Part shown: positions 16,157 through 23,767 of the stretch, piece after piece | How positions within the stretch are numbered: the first letter of the stretch is position 1 | How the letters are laid out: each line of letters opens with the position of its first letter | NCBI GenBank assembly: GCA_012728835.1 | Contig: JAAYEJ010000031.1 | Location: forward strand, 62,001-126,000 | DNA length: 64,000 nt | Origin: Candidatus Brocadiaceae bacterium | GTDB lineage: Bacteria; Planctomycetota; Brocadiia; SM23-32 | Reading direction: 5' to 3' | Translations under genes and position numbers: made by a program | The notes under the pieces: model-generated | Databases searched by the model: none | What the model was told of the DNA's origin: nothing | What the model saw: only the letters and a program-made list of their open reading frames with translations

Positions 16157-17353
16157 ATGGCGTCGTATTTCCAGTGCGTGTTGACGGACTCCGGCGAGGG
16201 CGTCTGGCTGGACGAGCAGGAGCTGTCCGCCGGCAGCTTCATCGGTTACGACGGGCCCCCGTGGGTGATGGAGAAGACCACCCTGGTCGGCGGCAAGCAG
16301 CACGGGGTCGACGTGGTCCGCATTGACAACGGGCGCATGACCGTCGTGGTGTGTCCGACCCGCGGCATGGGCATCCTGGAGGCATTCACCGACGAGGCCG
16401 CGTTGGCCTGGAAGGGGCCGGTCCGCGAGGTCGTGCATCCGGCGTTCGTCCGGGAGGAGACGCAGGGCGGTCTGGGCTGGGTCGCCGGGTTCAGCGAGTT
16501 CGTGTGCCGGTGCGGGCTGTCCTACAACGGCGCCCCGGGGGAGGACTTGATCCGTACGAATACGGGAGCCGAGAAGCGCGTGACATTGCCCCTGCACGGC
16601 ACGATCGCCAACTGCCCGGCCAACCGCGTTCGGCTGCGCGTGCAGTTGCAGCCGCCCTATGAGCTGTCGGTCGTCGGCGAACTGCGGGACGCGCGGATGT
16701 TCGGGCCGTCCTGGGAGTTGGCGACGACGCTGTCGACCGTCCCGGGGTCGCGCACGTTCCGCGTCAGCGACGTCGTCCGGAACGTCTCTGCGGAGACCCA
16801 GGAGATGGAGTTGCTCTACCACTGCAACTACGGCGCGCCCGTCCTGGCGGCCGGCACGGAGGTGGTTGCGCCGGTCGAACACGTCTGCCCGCGCGACGCG
16901 CGTGCGGCGGAGGACATCGGCACGTGGAACGTCTACGGGCCGCCGACCGCCGGATTCGCCGAGCAGTGCTACTACATGCGCGTGCTGTCCGCAGCGGGCG
17001 GACGGACCCTGGTGGGGCTGCTCAACCCGGCGGAGGCCCTGGCCGCCTCCATCCGCTACTCGGTGGATCAGTTGCCTGCCCTGACGCTCTGGCGCAACTC
17101 GGCCGCAGAGGTCGACGGCTACGTCACCGCGCTGGAGCCCGGGACCGACTACCCGAACGGACGGGGCTTCGAGCGCAGCAAGGGGCGTGTCGTCCGCGTG
17201 CCGGCCGGGGCGACCTACCGGACCGAGCTGGACTACTCGATCCTCGTGGGCAGGGACGAGCTGGACGGACTGCGGGCGGAGGTGCGGGCGATTGCCGCAG
17301 GGCGCCGGCCGCGCGTCAGCGACCGGCCCGAGCCCGAGTACTGCCCCGATTGA
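16157..17353 (+). CDS. DUF4432 (aldose-1-epimerase-like) protein
   Basis: A 398-residue protein of the galactose-mutarotase-like beta-sandwich superfamily, DUF4432 group. Recognisable pieces are 'VCPTRGMGILEA', 'EFVCRCGLSYNGAP', 'PLHGTIANCPANRV' (with the His expected in the active site), 'LLYHCNYGAPVL' and 'ERSKGRVVRVPAGATY'. Members often lie with sugar-catabolic dehydrogenases, and a Gfo/Idh/MocA gene is 2.6 kb upstream. It probably binds or epimerises a sugar, but no reaction is established for the family as far as I know. The start ATG has GGAGGG upstream. Confidence 0.85.
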   Translation: MASYFQCVLTDSGEGVWLDEQELSAGSFIGYDGPPWVMEKTTLVGGKQHGVDVVRIDNGRMTVVVCPTRGMGILEAFTDEAALAWKGPVREVVHPAFVREETQGGLGWVAGFSEFVCRCGLSYNGAPGEDLIRTNTGAEKRVTLPLHGTIANCPANRVRLRVQLQPPYELSVVGELRDARMFGPSWELATTLSTVPGSRTFRVSDVVRNVSAETQEMELLYHCNYGAPVLAAGTEVVAPVEHVCPRDARAAEDIGTWNVYGPPTAGFAEQCYYMRVLSAAGGRTLVGLLNPAEALAASIRYSVDQLPALTLWRNSAAEVDGYVTALEPGTDYPNGRGFERSKGRVVRVPAGATYRTELDYSILVGRDELDGLRAEVRAIAAGRRPRVSDRPEPEYCPD

Positions 17354-17380
17354 GGCAGGGCGCGGGAGCGGCCGGGGGGC

Positions 17381-18010
17381 CTACTCGAGGGGAACCGACC
17401 AGTAGGCCTCGTTCAGGAACTGCTTCCACGAATCATACTTCCGCCGGCGCAGCTTGAGGCGGATCATCGGGTTGTACTTCGGCTCGACGGGGCGGCGCGT
17501 CAACTGCATGCCCGCCTCGGCCGGGGTGCGGCCGCCCTTGCGCTTGTTGCAGTGGGTGCACGCGCAGACGATGTTCTCCCAGTCCGTCAGCCCGCCGCGC
17601 GAGAGGGGCAGTACGTGGTCGAGGCTGAGTTCGCTCGTCGGGAAGCGCCGGCCGCAGTACTGGCAGCGGTTTTCGTCCCGGGCGAAGATGTTGCGACGGT
17701 TGAACCCGACGTGGCGCCGCGGGAAGCGGTCGTAGGCCGGAAGCCGGATGACGCGGGGGACCTGCAGATCGCAGCTCACGGTCGAAATCCACTCCGTCTC
17801 ATCGTCCGCCGGCGGCTGCCCGCGCCGGAACTCGCTGACCTCCGCCCAGGTCCGGAAGTCGTAGAAGGACAGATGCCCGTCCTCCATCAGCACGACCTCG
17901 GCCGTGTCGTCGAAGAGCATGCACACGGCCCGGCGGACCGTCGTCAGCCGCACGGGGACAAACCCGCGGTTCAGAACCAGAACGCTCGACTGAAGGGCCT
18001 CGCTGGACAT
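17381..18010 (-). CDS. HNH endonuclease family protein
   Basis: A 209-residue protein with a C-terminal HNH nuclease domain. Zinc-binding 'CQYCGRRF' and 'CTHCNKRKGGRTP' bracket the catalytic 'LSLDHVLPLSRGG...WENIV'. The N-terminus ('SSVLVLNRGFVPVRLTTVRRAV') matches a widespread chromosomal HNH group that is not tied to introns or toxins. ATG 18010 is preferred because AAGGTG lies about 9 bases upstream; GTG 18022 is the alternative. A good promoter lies at 18039-18067. DNA processing is likely, though the biological role of this group is unclear. It runs convergent with the DUF4432 gene. Confidence 0.9.
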   Translation of the reverse strand: MSSEALQSSVLVLNRGFVPVRLTTVRRAVCMLFDDTAEVVLMEDGHLSFYDFRTWAEVSEFRRGQPPADDETEWISTVSCDLQVPRVIRLPAYDRFPRRHVGFNRRNIFARDENRCQYCGRRFPTSELSLDHVLPLSRGGLTDWENIVCACTHCNKRKGGRTPAEAGMQLTRRPVEPKYNPMIRLKLRRRKYDSWKQFLNEAYWSVPLE

Positions 18011-18038
18011 GTACGGTGTCACCTTCCTCTATGTAGGG

Positions 18039-18067
18039 ACTATAGGAGAACGGCCGCCTTCGTGCAA
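18039..18067 (-). promoter_or_regulatory. Sigma70-like promoter for the HNH gene
   Basis: On the minus strand: TTGCAC, 17 bp, TATAGT, ending about 30 bases before the HNH start. Confidence 0.7.
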
Positions 18068-18085
18068 GTGACTCTGGCCGTCTCA

Positions 18086-18108
18086 ACACACACACACACA
18101 CACACACA
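18086..18108. repeat. (AC)11 dinucleotide microsatellite
   Basis: An uninterrupted 23-base AC run lies between the divergent HNH promoter and the hisI promoter. Long pure dinucleotide runs are uncommon in GC-rich bacterial genomes. Confidence 0.95.
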
Positions 18109-18230
18109 GGGATCGCGCGGCCGCCCTCGGCCGGGAGGCAGGGACACCGCGCCCGGGCGCCCGGGGGTGCGTCCGTGCCCGTCGGCGAAGCCGGGGAGCA
18201 GGCCGCCGAGCCCGCCCGTGCACGTGCCCA

Positions 18231-18260
18231 TTGATTTCCCCCCCTGCGGGGCCCTACCAT
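18231..18260 (+). promoter_or_regulatory. Probable promoter for hisI
   Basis: TTGATT, 18 bp, TACCAT; about 33 bases upstream of the hisI ATG. Confidence 0.5.
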
Positions 18261-18292
18261 GATGGCAGAACACCCCCGAGGAGGACCTGGCG

Positions 18293-18697
18293 ATGGACGC
18301 TCTGCTCAAGGTGCTGCGGTTCAAGGACGGCCTGATCCCCGCGGTGATCGCCGAGGAGGGGCGGGTCCTTGTTCTGTGCTACATGGACCGCGAGGCGTTG
18401 CGTCTCACCCTGGAGACCGGGCTGGTGCACGTCTTCCGGCGCTCGCAAGGGCGCGTGATGCTCAAGGGCGAGACGAGCGGGCACACGCAGAGGGTCCTGG
18501 AGGTGCGTCCGGACTGCGAAGGCAACTCCCTGCTGTTCCTCGTGGAGCAGGAGGTGGCCGCCTGCCACGCAGGATATCGGACCTGCTACTACCGCCGCCT
18601 GAACGCGGCGACGGGGGAACTGGAGGTCTGCGAGGAGCGGGTGTTCGACCCGGCGCGCGTCTACGGCCGGAGTGCCGATCGGCCACGGGCAACTTAG
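18293..18697 (+). CDS. hisI: Phosphoribosyl-AMP cyclohydrolase
   Basis: Third step of histidine synthesis: opens the adenine ring of phosphoribosyl-AMP to give the ProFAR precursor; cytosolic, zinc-dependent. The 134-residue length fits the free-standing enzyme without the HisE pyrophosphohydrolase half. Motifs: 'KGETSGHTQ', 'DCEGNSLLFLVEQ' (metal-binding Asp/Cys) and 'CHAGYRTCYYR' (zinc Cys pair). The usual 'SRSR...LW' before KGE reads 'FRRSQGRVML', a mild divergence. No other his genes are in view. ATG 18293 follows GAGGAGG-type sequence. A strong promoter for the next gene begins right after the stop. Confidence 0.93.
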   Translation: MDALLKVLRFKDGLIPAVIAEEGRVLVLCYMDREALRLTLETGLVHVFRRSQGRVMLKGETSGHTQRVLEVRPDCEGNSLLFLVEQEVAACHAGYRTCYYRRLNAATGELEVCEERVFDPARVYGRSADRPRAT

Positions 18698-18700
18698 GGT

Positions 18701-18728
18701 TTGCATCCACTCGACCGATTGCTATAAT
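18701..18728 (+). promoter_or_regulatory. Strong sigma70-like promoter for the HTH membrane protein
   Basis: TTGCAT, 16 bp, TATAAT (perfect -10), about 75 bases upstream of the ATG at 18804. Confidence 0.75.
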
Positions 18729-18803
18729 ACTCATCGAGTCCGGGATTCCTGGGAACCGGCGCAGAGAGCCGGGCGCCGTGGTTTTGCATGGGAGAGACGA
18801 GCG

Positions 18804-19913
18804 ATGACCGTCAGCGACCGCTATCTCAGCTACGAGCAGGCACTTCAGGAGCTCCAGGTCAACCGCAGCCAGTTGAATGCCTTCATCCGCGAGGGGCGGC
18901 TGACCGAGCACGTCATGGAGGGCGAGACGAAGTTCCGGATCGCCGAGGTGCAGGACATCAAGCGGGACATGGAGAAGAGCCCGACCGTGATGGAGGACGA
19001 CGGTGGCCAGGAACCGGGCACCGAGCTTCTGGATTCGGCGAACGGTGCCGGCAGGGAGCCGATCACGGAGATGCTCGACCAGGGCCGTCGCGGATCGGCC
19101 GAAGGAGAGATGGGCACCGTCATCCTTGAGGACGAGGAAGGTGCGGGCGGTGCCGGTGCGCTCGACACGGTCGTGCTGGAAGGCGACCAGGCGTTCGGGG
19201 CCGGCGACCTGGCCACGGTCGTGCTGGCGGACGACGAGGCGGGCGGGGCGGCCGACCACGACACGGAGATCCTGGAGGAAGACGACCAGTTCGAGCTGGA
19301 GGGGGCCGAGGCCTCCGCCAGCGCCGACGCCATGGCCACCGACCTGCTGATCGAGGGTGAAGGACGCGAGAAGGCCAAGGAGTCCAGCGCGGAGGACTTC
19401 TTCGACTTCACCGATGCTCTCGAGTCGGACTCGATCGAGTTGGAGGGGGCCGCGGAGCCTGCCGCAGGCGCAGCGGGACCGGCCGAGGACTCGGAGGAGC
19501 CGGCGATCGTCACCGACATGCTCGACCTGAGTGCCGAGGAGGATGTCGCCGAGGAGGACCTGCTCAGCGAGATCATGGACATCGACGAGGAACCGGGCAC
19601 GACGCACGCCCTCGGCGACACCGAAGACATCACGGCCGAGATCACTACGATGGAGGAGCCGACCTACGAGGAGAGCGATCTGGGCACCGTGCTGGGTGCG
19701 CCGAGCGCTGATCTCGGCGAGGACTTCGGCGCGGGGGCCGAGTTCGCCGTGCCGTATGCCGAACCGGTCGGCGCGGAAGAGCAGATCGGCGGCGCCTTCG
19801 TGGCACTGCTCGTCATCGCCCTGATCGTCCTGGCCGTCAGCATGTTGTTCGTCGTGGAAAACGGCTCGGCCTTCACAACCGGGCTGACGAGTTGGGCACG
19901 TTTCGGCTCCTGA
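18804..19913 (+). CDS. Membrane-anchored HTH protein with repeated TxxL-acidic motifs
   Basis: A 369-residue protein with no close family known to me. Residues 7-58 look like an excisionase/MerR-type helix-turn-helix ('YLSYEQALQELQVNRSQLN', 'FIREGRLTEH'). Residues 60-325 are very acidic and low in complexity, and contain eight copies of Thr-x-hydrophobic-Leu followed by acidic residues (Thr73, 88, 105, 122, 138, 154, 179 and 237). Residues about 329-351 form a single transmembrane helix, leaving a short tail. The layout suggests a cytoplasmic DNA- or protein-binding head tethered to the membrane by a flexible acidic linker. The OmpA-type lipoprotein gene follows 51 bases later. Confidence 0.75.
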   Translation: MTVSDRYLSYEQALQELQVNRSQLNAFIREGRLTEHVMEGETKFRIAEVQDIKRDMEKSPTVMEDDGGQEPGTELLDSANGAGREPITEMLDQGRRGSAEGEMGTVILEDEEGAGGAGALDTVVLEGDQAFGAGDLATVVLADDEAGGAADHDTEILEEDDQFELEGAEASASADAMATDLLIEGEGREKAKESSAEDFFDFTDALESDSIELEGAAEPAAGAAGPAEDSEEPAIVTDMLDLSAEEDVAEEDLLSEIMDIDEEPGTTHALGDTEDITAEITTMEEPTYEESDLGTVLGAPSADLGEDFGAGAEFAVPYAEPVGAEEQIGGAFVALLVIALIVLAVSMLFVVENGSAFTTGLTSWARFGS

Positions 19914-19964
19914 CGGGGTCCGGCCGGCGTGCAGAAGCTTCGATATGCAGAGGAGCAGGTTCCC

Positions 19965-20711
19965 ATGTTGAAACGACTGGGTGCGGTGGCGATGGCGATC
20001 GGTCTCATCGGGCTCACCGGTTGCGCGCAGCTCCGGGAACTGAGGAATCAGAACGCAAGCCTTGCCGATCAGGTGGCCAGCCTCCAGTCCGAGCGGGCGG
20101 TGCTGCTCGAAGAGAACCGCGAGGTGAAGTCCCGCGCCGATGCCCTCCAGGCGCTGCTCGACAAGGCGACGCGCGAAGGGCAGACGATGGCGCGCGAACT
20201 CGAAGGGGTCCGCCGCGCGAAAGAGGAGGCCCACCAGCAGGCGCTCGAACTGAAGCGTCTTCTGGCGGCGATGGACGGCGTCGACGTCGACCAGCGCCCC
20301 GAAGGCAACTTCGTGCGCTTCGAGAGCGACATACTCTTCTCCCCCGGCCGCGATGAGCTGACGCCGGAGGCCACTGCCGCGCTGGACCGTTTCATGGGCT
20401 ACCTGCGCGACCATCCGGAGCAGATGATCCGCATCGACGGACACACCGACGGCGTGCCGATCAGCCGGTCCGGCTGGAAGGACAACTACCACCTGGGCGC
20501 GATGCGCGCGCTGAGCGTGATGCGCTACCTGATCGGCATCGGCCTGGACCCGTCCCGGGCGTTCGTCGCCGGCTTCGGGCCGAATGAGCCCCGGGTCGCG
20601 CCGCACGAACCGACCGCCGACGTGCCTGAGAACCGCCGGGTCGAGGTGTTCCTGGTCCCCCGCAAGGCAGCCGCCGACGCCGCCGAGCGTGTTGGCGCGT
20701 TCGGGGGCTGA
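19965..20711 (+). CDS. OmpA-family lipoprotein with coiled coil
   Basis: A 248-residue outer-membrane lipoprotein that probably tethers the membrane to peptidoglycan. ATG 19965 has AGGAG upstream and starts a signal peptide with lipobox LTGC and lipidated Cys20. Residues about 22-105 are a heptad-rich coiled coil ('LRNQNASLADQVASLQSER'). The C-terminal OmpA domain has 'ILFSPGRDELTPEA', 'IRIDGHTDGVPI' and 'ENRRVEVFL', with the Asp/Arg residues that bind diaminopimelate. It is probably co-transcribed with the HTH membrane protein. A hairpin at 20734-20773 may end the transcript. Confidence 0.93.
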   Translation: MLKRLGAVAMAIGLIGLTGCAQLRELRNQNASLADQVASLQSERAVLLEENREVKSRADALQALLDKATREGQTMARELEGVRRAKEEAHQQALELKRLLAAMDGVDVDQRPEGNFVRFESDILFSPGRDELTPEATAALDRFMGYLRDHPEQMIRIDGHTDGVPISRSGWKDNYHLGAMRALSVMRYLIGIGLDPSRAFVAGFGPNEPRVAPHEPTADVPENRRVEVFLVPRKAAADAAERVGAFGG

Positions 20712-20733
20712 GCCTGACTGCCGCATCCGTTGT

Positions 20734-20773
20734 CGGGCACCGGGCGGGGCGACGGGCCCCGGGTCGGTGCCCG
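20734..20773 (+). terminator. Hairpin after the OmpA lipoprotein gene
   Basis: A perfect 9-bp stem CGGGCACCG/CGGTGCCCG with a 22-base loop lies 23 bases after the stop. There is no clear U-run, so it is only a probable terminator. Confidence 0.45.
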
Positions 20774-20779
20774 GCGCGT

Positions 20780-20809
20780 TTGTGAGCCCCCGCCGGACTC
20801 GTCTATAAT
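20780..20809 (+). promoter_or_regulatory. Sigma70-like promoter of the lipoyl/ketosynthase operon
   Basis: TTGTGA, 18 bp, TATAAT, 51 bases upstream of the ATG at 20861. It appears to drive the following four tightly packed genes. Confidence 0.7.
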
Positions 20810-20860
20810 CGATATCAGCGTGCGTGTCTCCGTTCGTGGCCGCCCCCGCCGAGGAATGTC

Positions 20861-21376
20861 ATGGTCCACAGGCTCCTGATGCCGAGGATCGACCCCAACG
20901 TCGACGAGGGAACCATCGCGCAGTGGTTGGTGGCGCCCGGCCAGCCGGTCGAGGCGGGGCAGCCCGTGGTCGAGATCATCACGGACAAGGCCACGTTCGA
21001 GCTGGAGACGGACGTGGCCGCCACCTGCCGCCGGCTCTGTGCGCCCGCGCGCAGCGTCGTCCCGGTCGGATACGTCCTGGCCCTGCTGAGCGATCCGCCG
21101 GACGAACCGCTCCCGGACGTCGAGGAAGAGAACAGGGCGGTGCTGGAAGCCTACCGCGACGCCCTCCTGGGCGGGGGCGACGCCGCCCCCGGCCGCCCGC
21201 CCATCACGCCGGACGAGGGGGCGGGGCCGGGCGCAGCGCGGGCCACGCCCGCCGCGCGGCGCCTTGCGCGGCGCGTGGGTATCGACCTGGAGGCGCTCTG
21301 CGCGCGCTGCGGCCGAGTGGTGCGTGTGCACGACGTCCAGGAGGAGTTGCACCGTCGAGGAGGCCCCCGACCGTGA
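20861..21376 (+). CDS. Stand-alone lipoyl domain plus E3-binding domain protein
   Basis: A 171-residue protein matching the N-terminal part of a 2-oxoacid dehydrogenase E2 subunit but lacking the catalytic acyltransferase domain. Residues 1-80 are a lipoyl domain with 'TDKATFE', Lys43 being the expected lipoylation site. A Gly/Pro linker follows, and residues about 126-171 resemble the peripheral subunit-binding domain ('ATPAARRLARRVGIDLEAL', 'GRVVRVHDVQEEL'). No E1, E3 or catalytic E2 gene is nearby. The stop overlaps the GTG of the ketosynthase gene (GTGA), so the two are translated together, suggesting a swinging-arm role in acyl metabolism. Confidence 0.85.
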   Translation: MVHRLLMPRIDPNVDEGTIAQWLVAPGQPVEAGQPVVEIITDKATFELETDVAATCRRLCAPARSVVPVGYVLALLSDPPDEPLPDVEEENRAVLEAYRDALLGGGDAAPGRPPITPDEGAGPGAARATPAARRLARRVGIDLEALCARCGRVVRVHDVQEELHRRGGPRP

Positions 21377-22590
21377 CCACGACGAGGGTGTGCGTAACCG
21401 GCATGGGGGCGGTCTGCTGCCTGGGAGTCGGCGTGGACGCGCTGTGGGAGGGACTGCGGCGCGGCGCGTGCGGGCTGGGGCCGCTGACGCGGTTCGCCCT
21501 GGGGGGCGTGCCCTACGGCCTGGCCGGGCAGGTCGAGGGGTTCGACACCGAGGCGGACGAGTCCCGCGGCCTCTCGAGGGGCGCGCGCTTCGCCCTGCGT
21601 GCGTGCCGGGAGGCGCTGGCGGGCTTCCCGCAGGAGTGCCGTCGCCGGCTGGCCGTCGTCACGGGCAGCAACTTCGGGCCGCAGGAGGCCATCGTGAGCC
21701 TCCTGGCCGGCGGCGAAGCCCCCTGGCCGGCGGCTTCCGGCCCGTTCGGCGCCGAGGCGGCCGCGCTGGCCGGGCGTCTGGACGCCGGCGGCCTGGTGGC
21801 GTCCCTGTCGCTCTCGTGCGCGTCCGGAAACGCCGCGATCGCGCACCTGCTGGAGCTGATACGCTACGGCCGCGCGGAGGCCGGGCTGGCTTGCGGTTAC
21901 GACAGTCTGGACCGGTTCAGTTGGGCGGGGCTCTCGGCTCTGAGGGTCATGGCGGCGCCGCGGGGCGGCCGGCCGGCCGGGGTTCGCCCGTTCGACCGCG
22001 CCCGCAACGGCACGGCATTCAGCGAGGGGGCGGGCTGCCTGTTGCTGGAGACCGAGGAGCACGCGCGCGAGCGCGGCGCGGCCATCCTGGCGGTGGTCGC
22101 CGGCGCCGGGGTCAACAACAACGCCTGCCACCTGACGCATTCGGACGAGGAGGGCAGCGGCCTGGCGCACGCGATGCAGATGGCGCTCGACGACGCCGGC
22201 CTGGAGCCGTCCGACGTGGATCACGTCAACGCGCACGGCACGGCGACGAAGCTGAACGACGTGGCCGAGGCCCGCGCGCTCGCCGCCGTGTTCGATGACG
22301 CCCTGGCGGGCATCCCGGTGACGTCCATCAAGGGCAGCATCGGACACGCGATGGGGGCGGCCGGGTCCCTGGAGGCGATCGCCTGCGTCCGGACGCTGAC
22401 GAGGGGCATCATCCCGCCGACCGTGGGCCTCGAGACGCGCGACCCCGACTGCGCGGTGGACGTCGTGCAGGGAGCGGTGCGGCGGGCCGACGTGTCCGCC
22501 GTGCTGAACAACGCGGCCGGCATCGGCGGGGCGAACGCCGCCGTCGTGTTTCGCCGCGCCGATGGCCATCGGAACGGGGAAGGGAAGTAG
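21373..22590 (+). CDS. Beta-ketoacyl-ACP synthase (FabF-like, complete triad)
   Basis: A 405-residue ketosynthase that condenses an acyl primer with malonyl-ACP in fatty-acid or polyketide synthesis. The catalytic set is intact: Cys149 in 'LSLSCASGNAAI', His288 in 'NAHGTATKLND', and Lys320/His325 in 'SIKGSIGHAMGAAGSLEA'. The N-terminal 'VCVTGMGAVCCLG' and 'RPFDRARNGTAFSEGAG' also fit the KAS II family. It starts with GTG overlapping the lipoyl gene, and the second ketosynthase starts 2 bases after its stop. This is the active partner of a two-ketosynthase pair. Confidence 0.95.
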   Translation: MTTTRVCVTGMGAVCCLGVGVDALWEGLRRGACGLGPLTRFALGGVPYGLAGQVEGFDTEADESRGLSRGARFALRACREALAGFPQECRRRLAVVTGSNFGPQEAIVSLLAGGEAPWPAASGPFGAEAAALAGRLDAGGLVASLSLSCASGNAAIAHLLELIRYGRAEAGLACGYDSLDRFSWAGLSALRVMAAPRGGRPAGVRPFDRARNGTAFSEGAGCLLLETEEHARERGAAILAVVAGAGVNNNACHLTHSDEEGSGLAHAMQMALDDAGLEPSDVDHVNAHGTATKLNDVAEARALAAVFDDALAGIPVTSIKGSIGHAMGAAGSLEAIACVRTLTRGIIPPTVGLETRDPDCAVDVVQGAVRRADVSAVLNNAAGIGGANAAVVFRRADGHRNGEGK

Positions 22591-22592
22591 CC

Positions 22593-23756
22593 ATGGAGGA
22601 AGCCCCCGTGCACCCCGACCGCGTGTACGTCAGCGGCATGGGCGTTCTGACCGGCCTGGCCGACAACGTGGAGGACCTGGCGCGCGTGCTGGCCGAGCGG
22701 AGCATCGTGCGGCGCACGGACCGGACGCAGCGGGAGCTTCCCCGGCGGCCATTGCTGCTGCCCCCCTTCGACCTGGCGGACTTCCTGGAGACCCGGCGGC
22801 CATACCTGGACACGCAGTCGCGCTGCGCCCTGGCCGCCGCGGCGATGGCGCTGGACAACGCCGCCGTCGAGCCGGACGAGGTCGACCCCCTGTTGTGCGG
22901 CCTCCACTACGCGAACTCCCTCGGGAACCTGGACACTCTGGAGGCCTTCCGACGGGCCGTCGACGAGAAGGGCATGCGCCTGGCCTCGCCCGTGCTCTTC
23001 TCGCACGCATACCCGAACACGACGGCCAGCCTGCTGGCCATCGAGTTTGCATTGGCGGGCGTCCATCAGAACGTCTGCGGCGGCCGGCTGTGCGGCGCGC
23101 AGGCGCTGCAGGGCGCCCTGATGGCGCTCGACGCCGGCCAGGCGGACATGATCCTCGCCGGCGGGGCCGACGCGGTCGCACCCGAACTGCTGGAGCGGAT
23201 GTGGCAGGGGGCGCCGGGCAATCTGCCGCCCGGTCAGGCGGCCGCCTTCCTCGTTCTGGAGACCCAGGACTCCGTCGAGCGGCGCGAGGGATATGCCTTC
23301 TGCGAGTTGGCTTCCGTCGTCTGCATGGGCACGGGCGGGGCCGCTACGGCGGCCGGCATGGCCGAGGCCCTGGAGGCGGCCGTGGACGCCGCCATCGCCG
23401 AGGCGGCCATGTGGGACGGCGACGTGGGGCTGGTGGCGTGCTGCGGCGCCCCGGCCGAGGACTCGCCGGCCGCCCAGGCGGAGGGACTGGCTCTGCGGCG
23501 CTTCTCGCAGGTGCCGAAGGTCGGCGCCGCTCCGTTCGTCGGCAACGTCTTCGCGGCGAGTTTCCCGCTCGAATGCGCACTGGCGGCCGAGGCCGTCTCG
23601 TCCGGCCGCGTCCCGGCCGACGTGGTGCTCTGGGGTGAGAAGGGGGGCGTGGAGGTCTGGGTGGAAGGCCGCCCCGAGCCCCTGCTGGGCGGCGCGGCCC
23701 TGGTCGTCGGCTGCAGCCCGGAGGAGGTCGCCGCGGCCGTGCTCGTGGCCATGTAG
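22593..23756 (+). CDS. Ketosynthase-like partner lacking catalytic residues (chain-length-factor-like)
   Basis: A 387-residue thiolase-fold protein related to ketosynthases ('VYVSGMGVLTGLADNVEDLA', 'GQADMILAGGADAVAPELL'). The nucleophile region reads 'VCGGRLCGAQAL' and no longer aligns as xACxSG. There is no NxHGT motif, and the SIKGxxGH region is replaced by 'GAAPFVGNVFAASFPLECAL'. This matches the KS-beta or chain-length factor that pairs with an active ketosynthase in type II polyketide, aryl-polyene and related systems. It lies 2 bases after the active ketosynthase, so heterodimer formation is the natural inference. The product is unknown. Confidence 0.85.
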   Translation: MEEAPVHPDRVYVSGMGVLTGLADNVEDLARVLAERSIVRRTDRTQRELPRRPLLLPPFDLADFLETRRPYLDTQSRCALAAAAMALDNAAVEPDEVDPLLCGLHYANSLGNLDTLEAFRRAVDEKGMRLASPVLFSHAYPNTTASLLAIEFALAGVHQNVCGGRLCGAQALQGALMALDAGQADMILAGGADAVAPELLERMWQGAPGNLPPGQAAAFLVLETQDSVERREGYAFCELASVVCMGTGGAATAAGMAEALEAAVDAAIAEAAMWDGDVGLVACCGAPAEDSPAAQAEGLALRRFSQVPKVGAAPFVGNVFAASFPLECALAAEAVSSGRVPADVVLWGEKGGVEVWVEGRPEPLLGGAALVVGCSPEEVAAAVLVAM

Positions 23757-23767
23757 AGGGCCCAAGG

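Noticed and set aside
20861-21376. Reading the lipoyl-type protein as a biotin carboxyl carrier protein.
   Set aside because: The site is TDKAT rather than (A/V)MKM, and an E3-binding-type domain follows. That is the E2 arrangement, not acetyl-CoA carboxylase.
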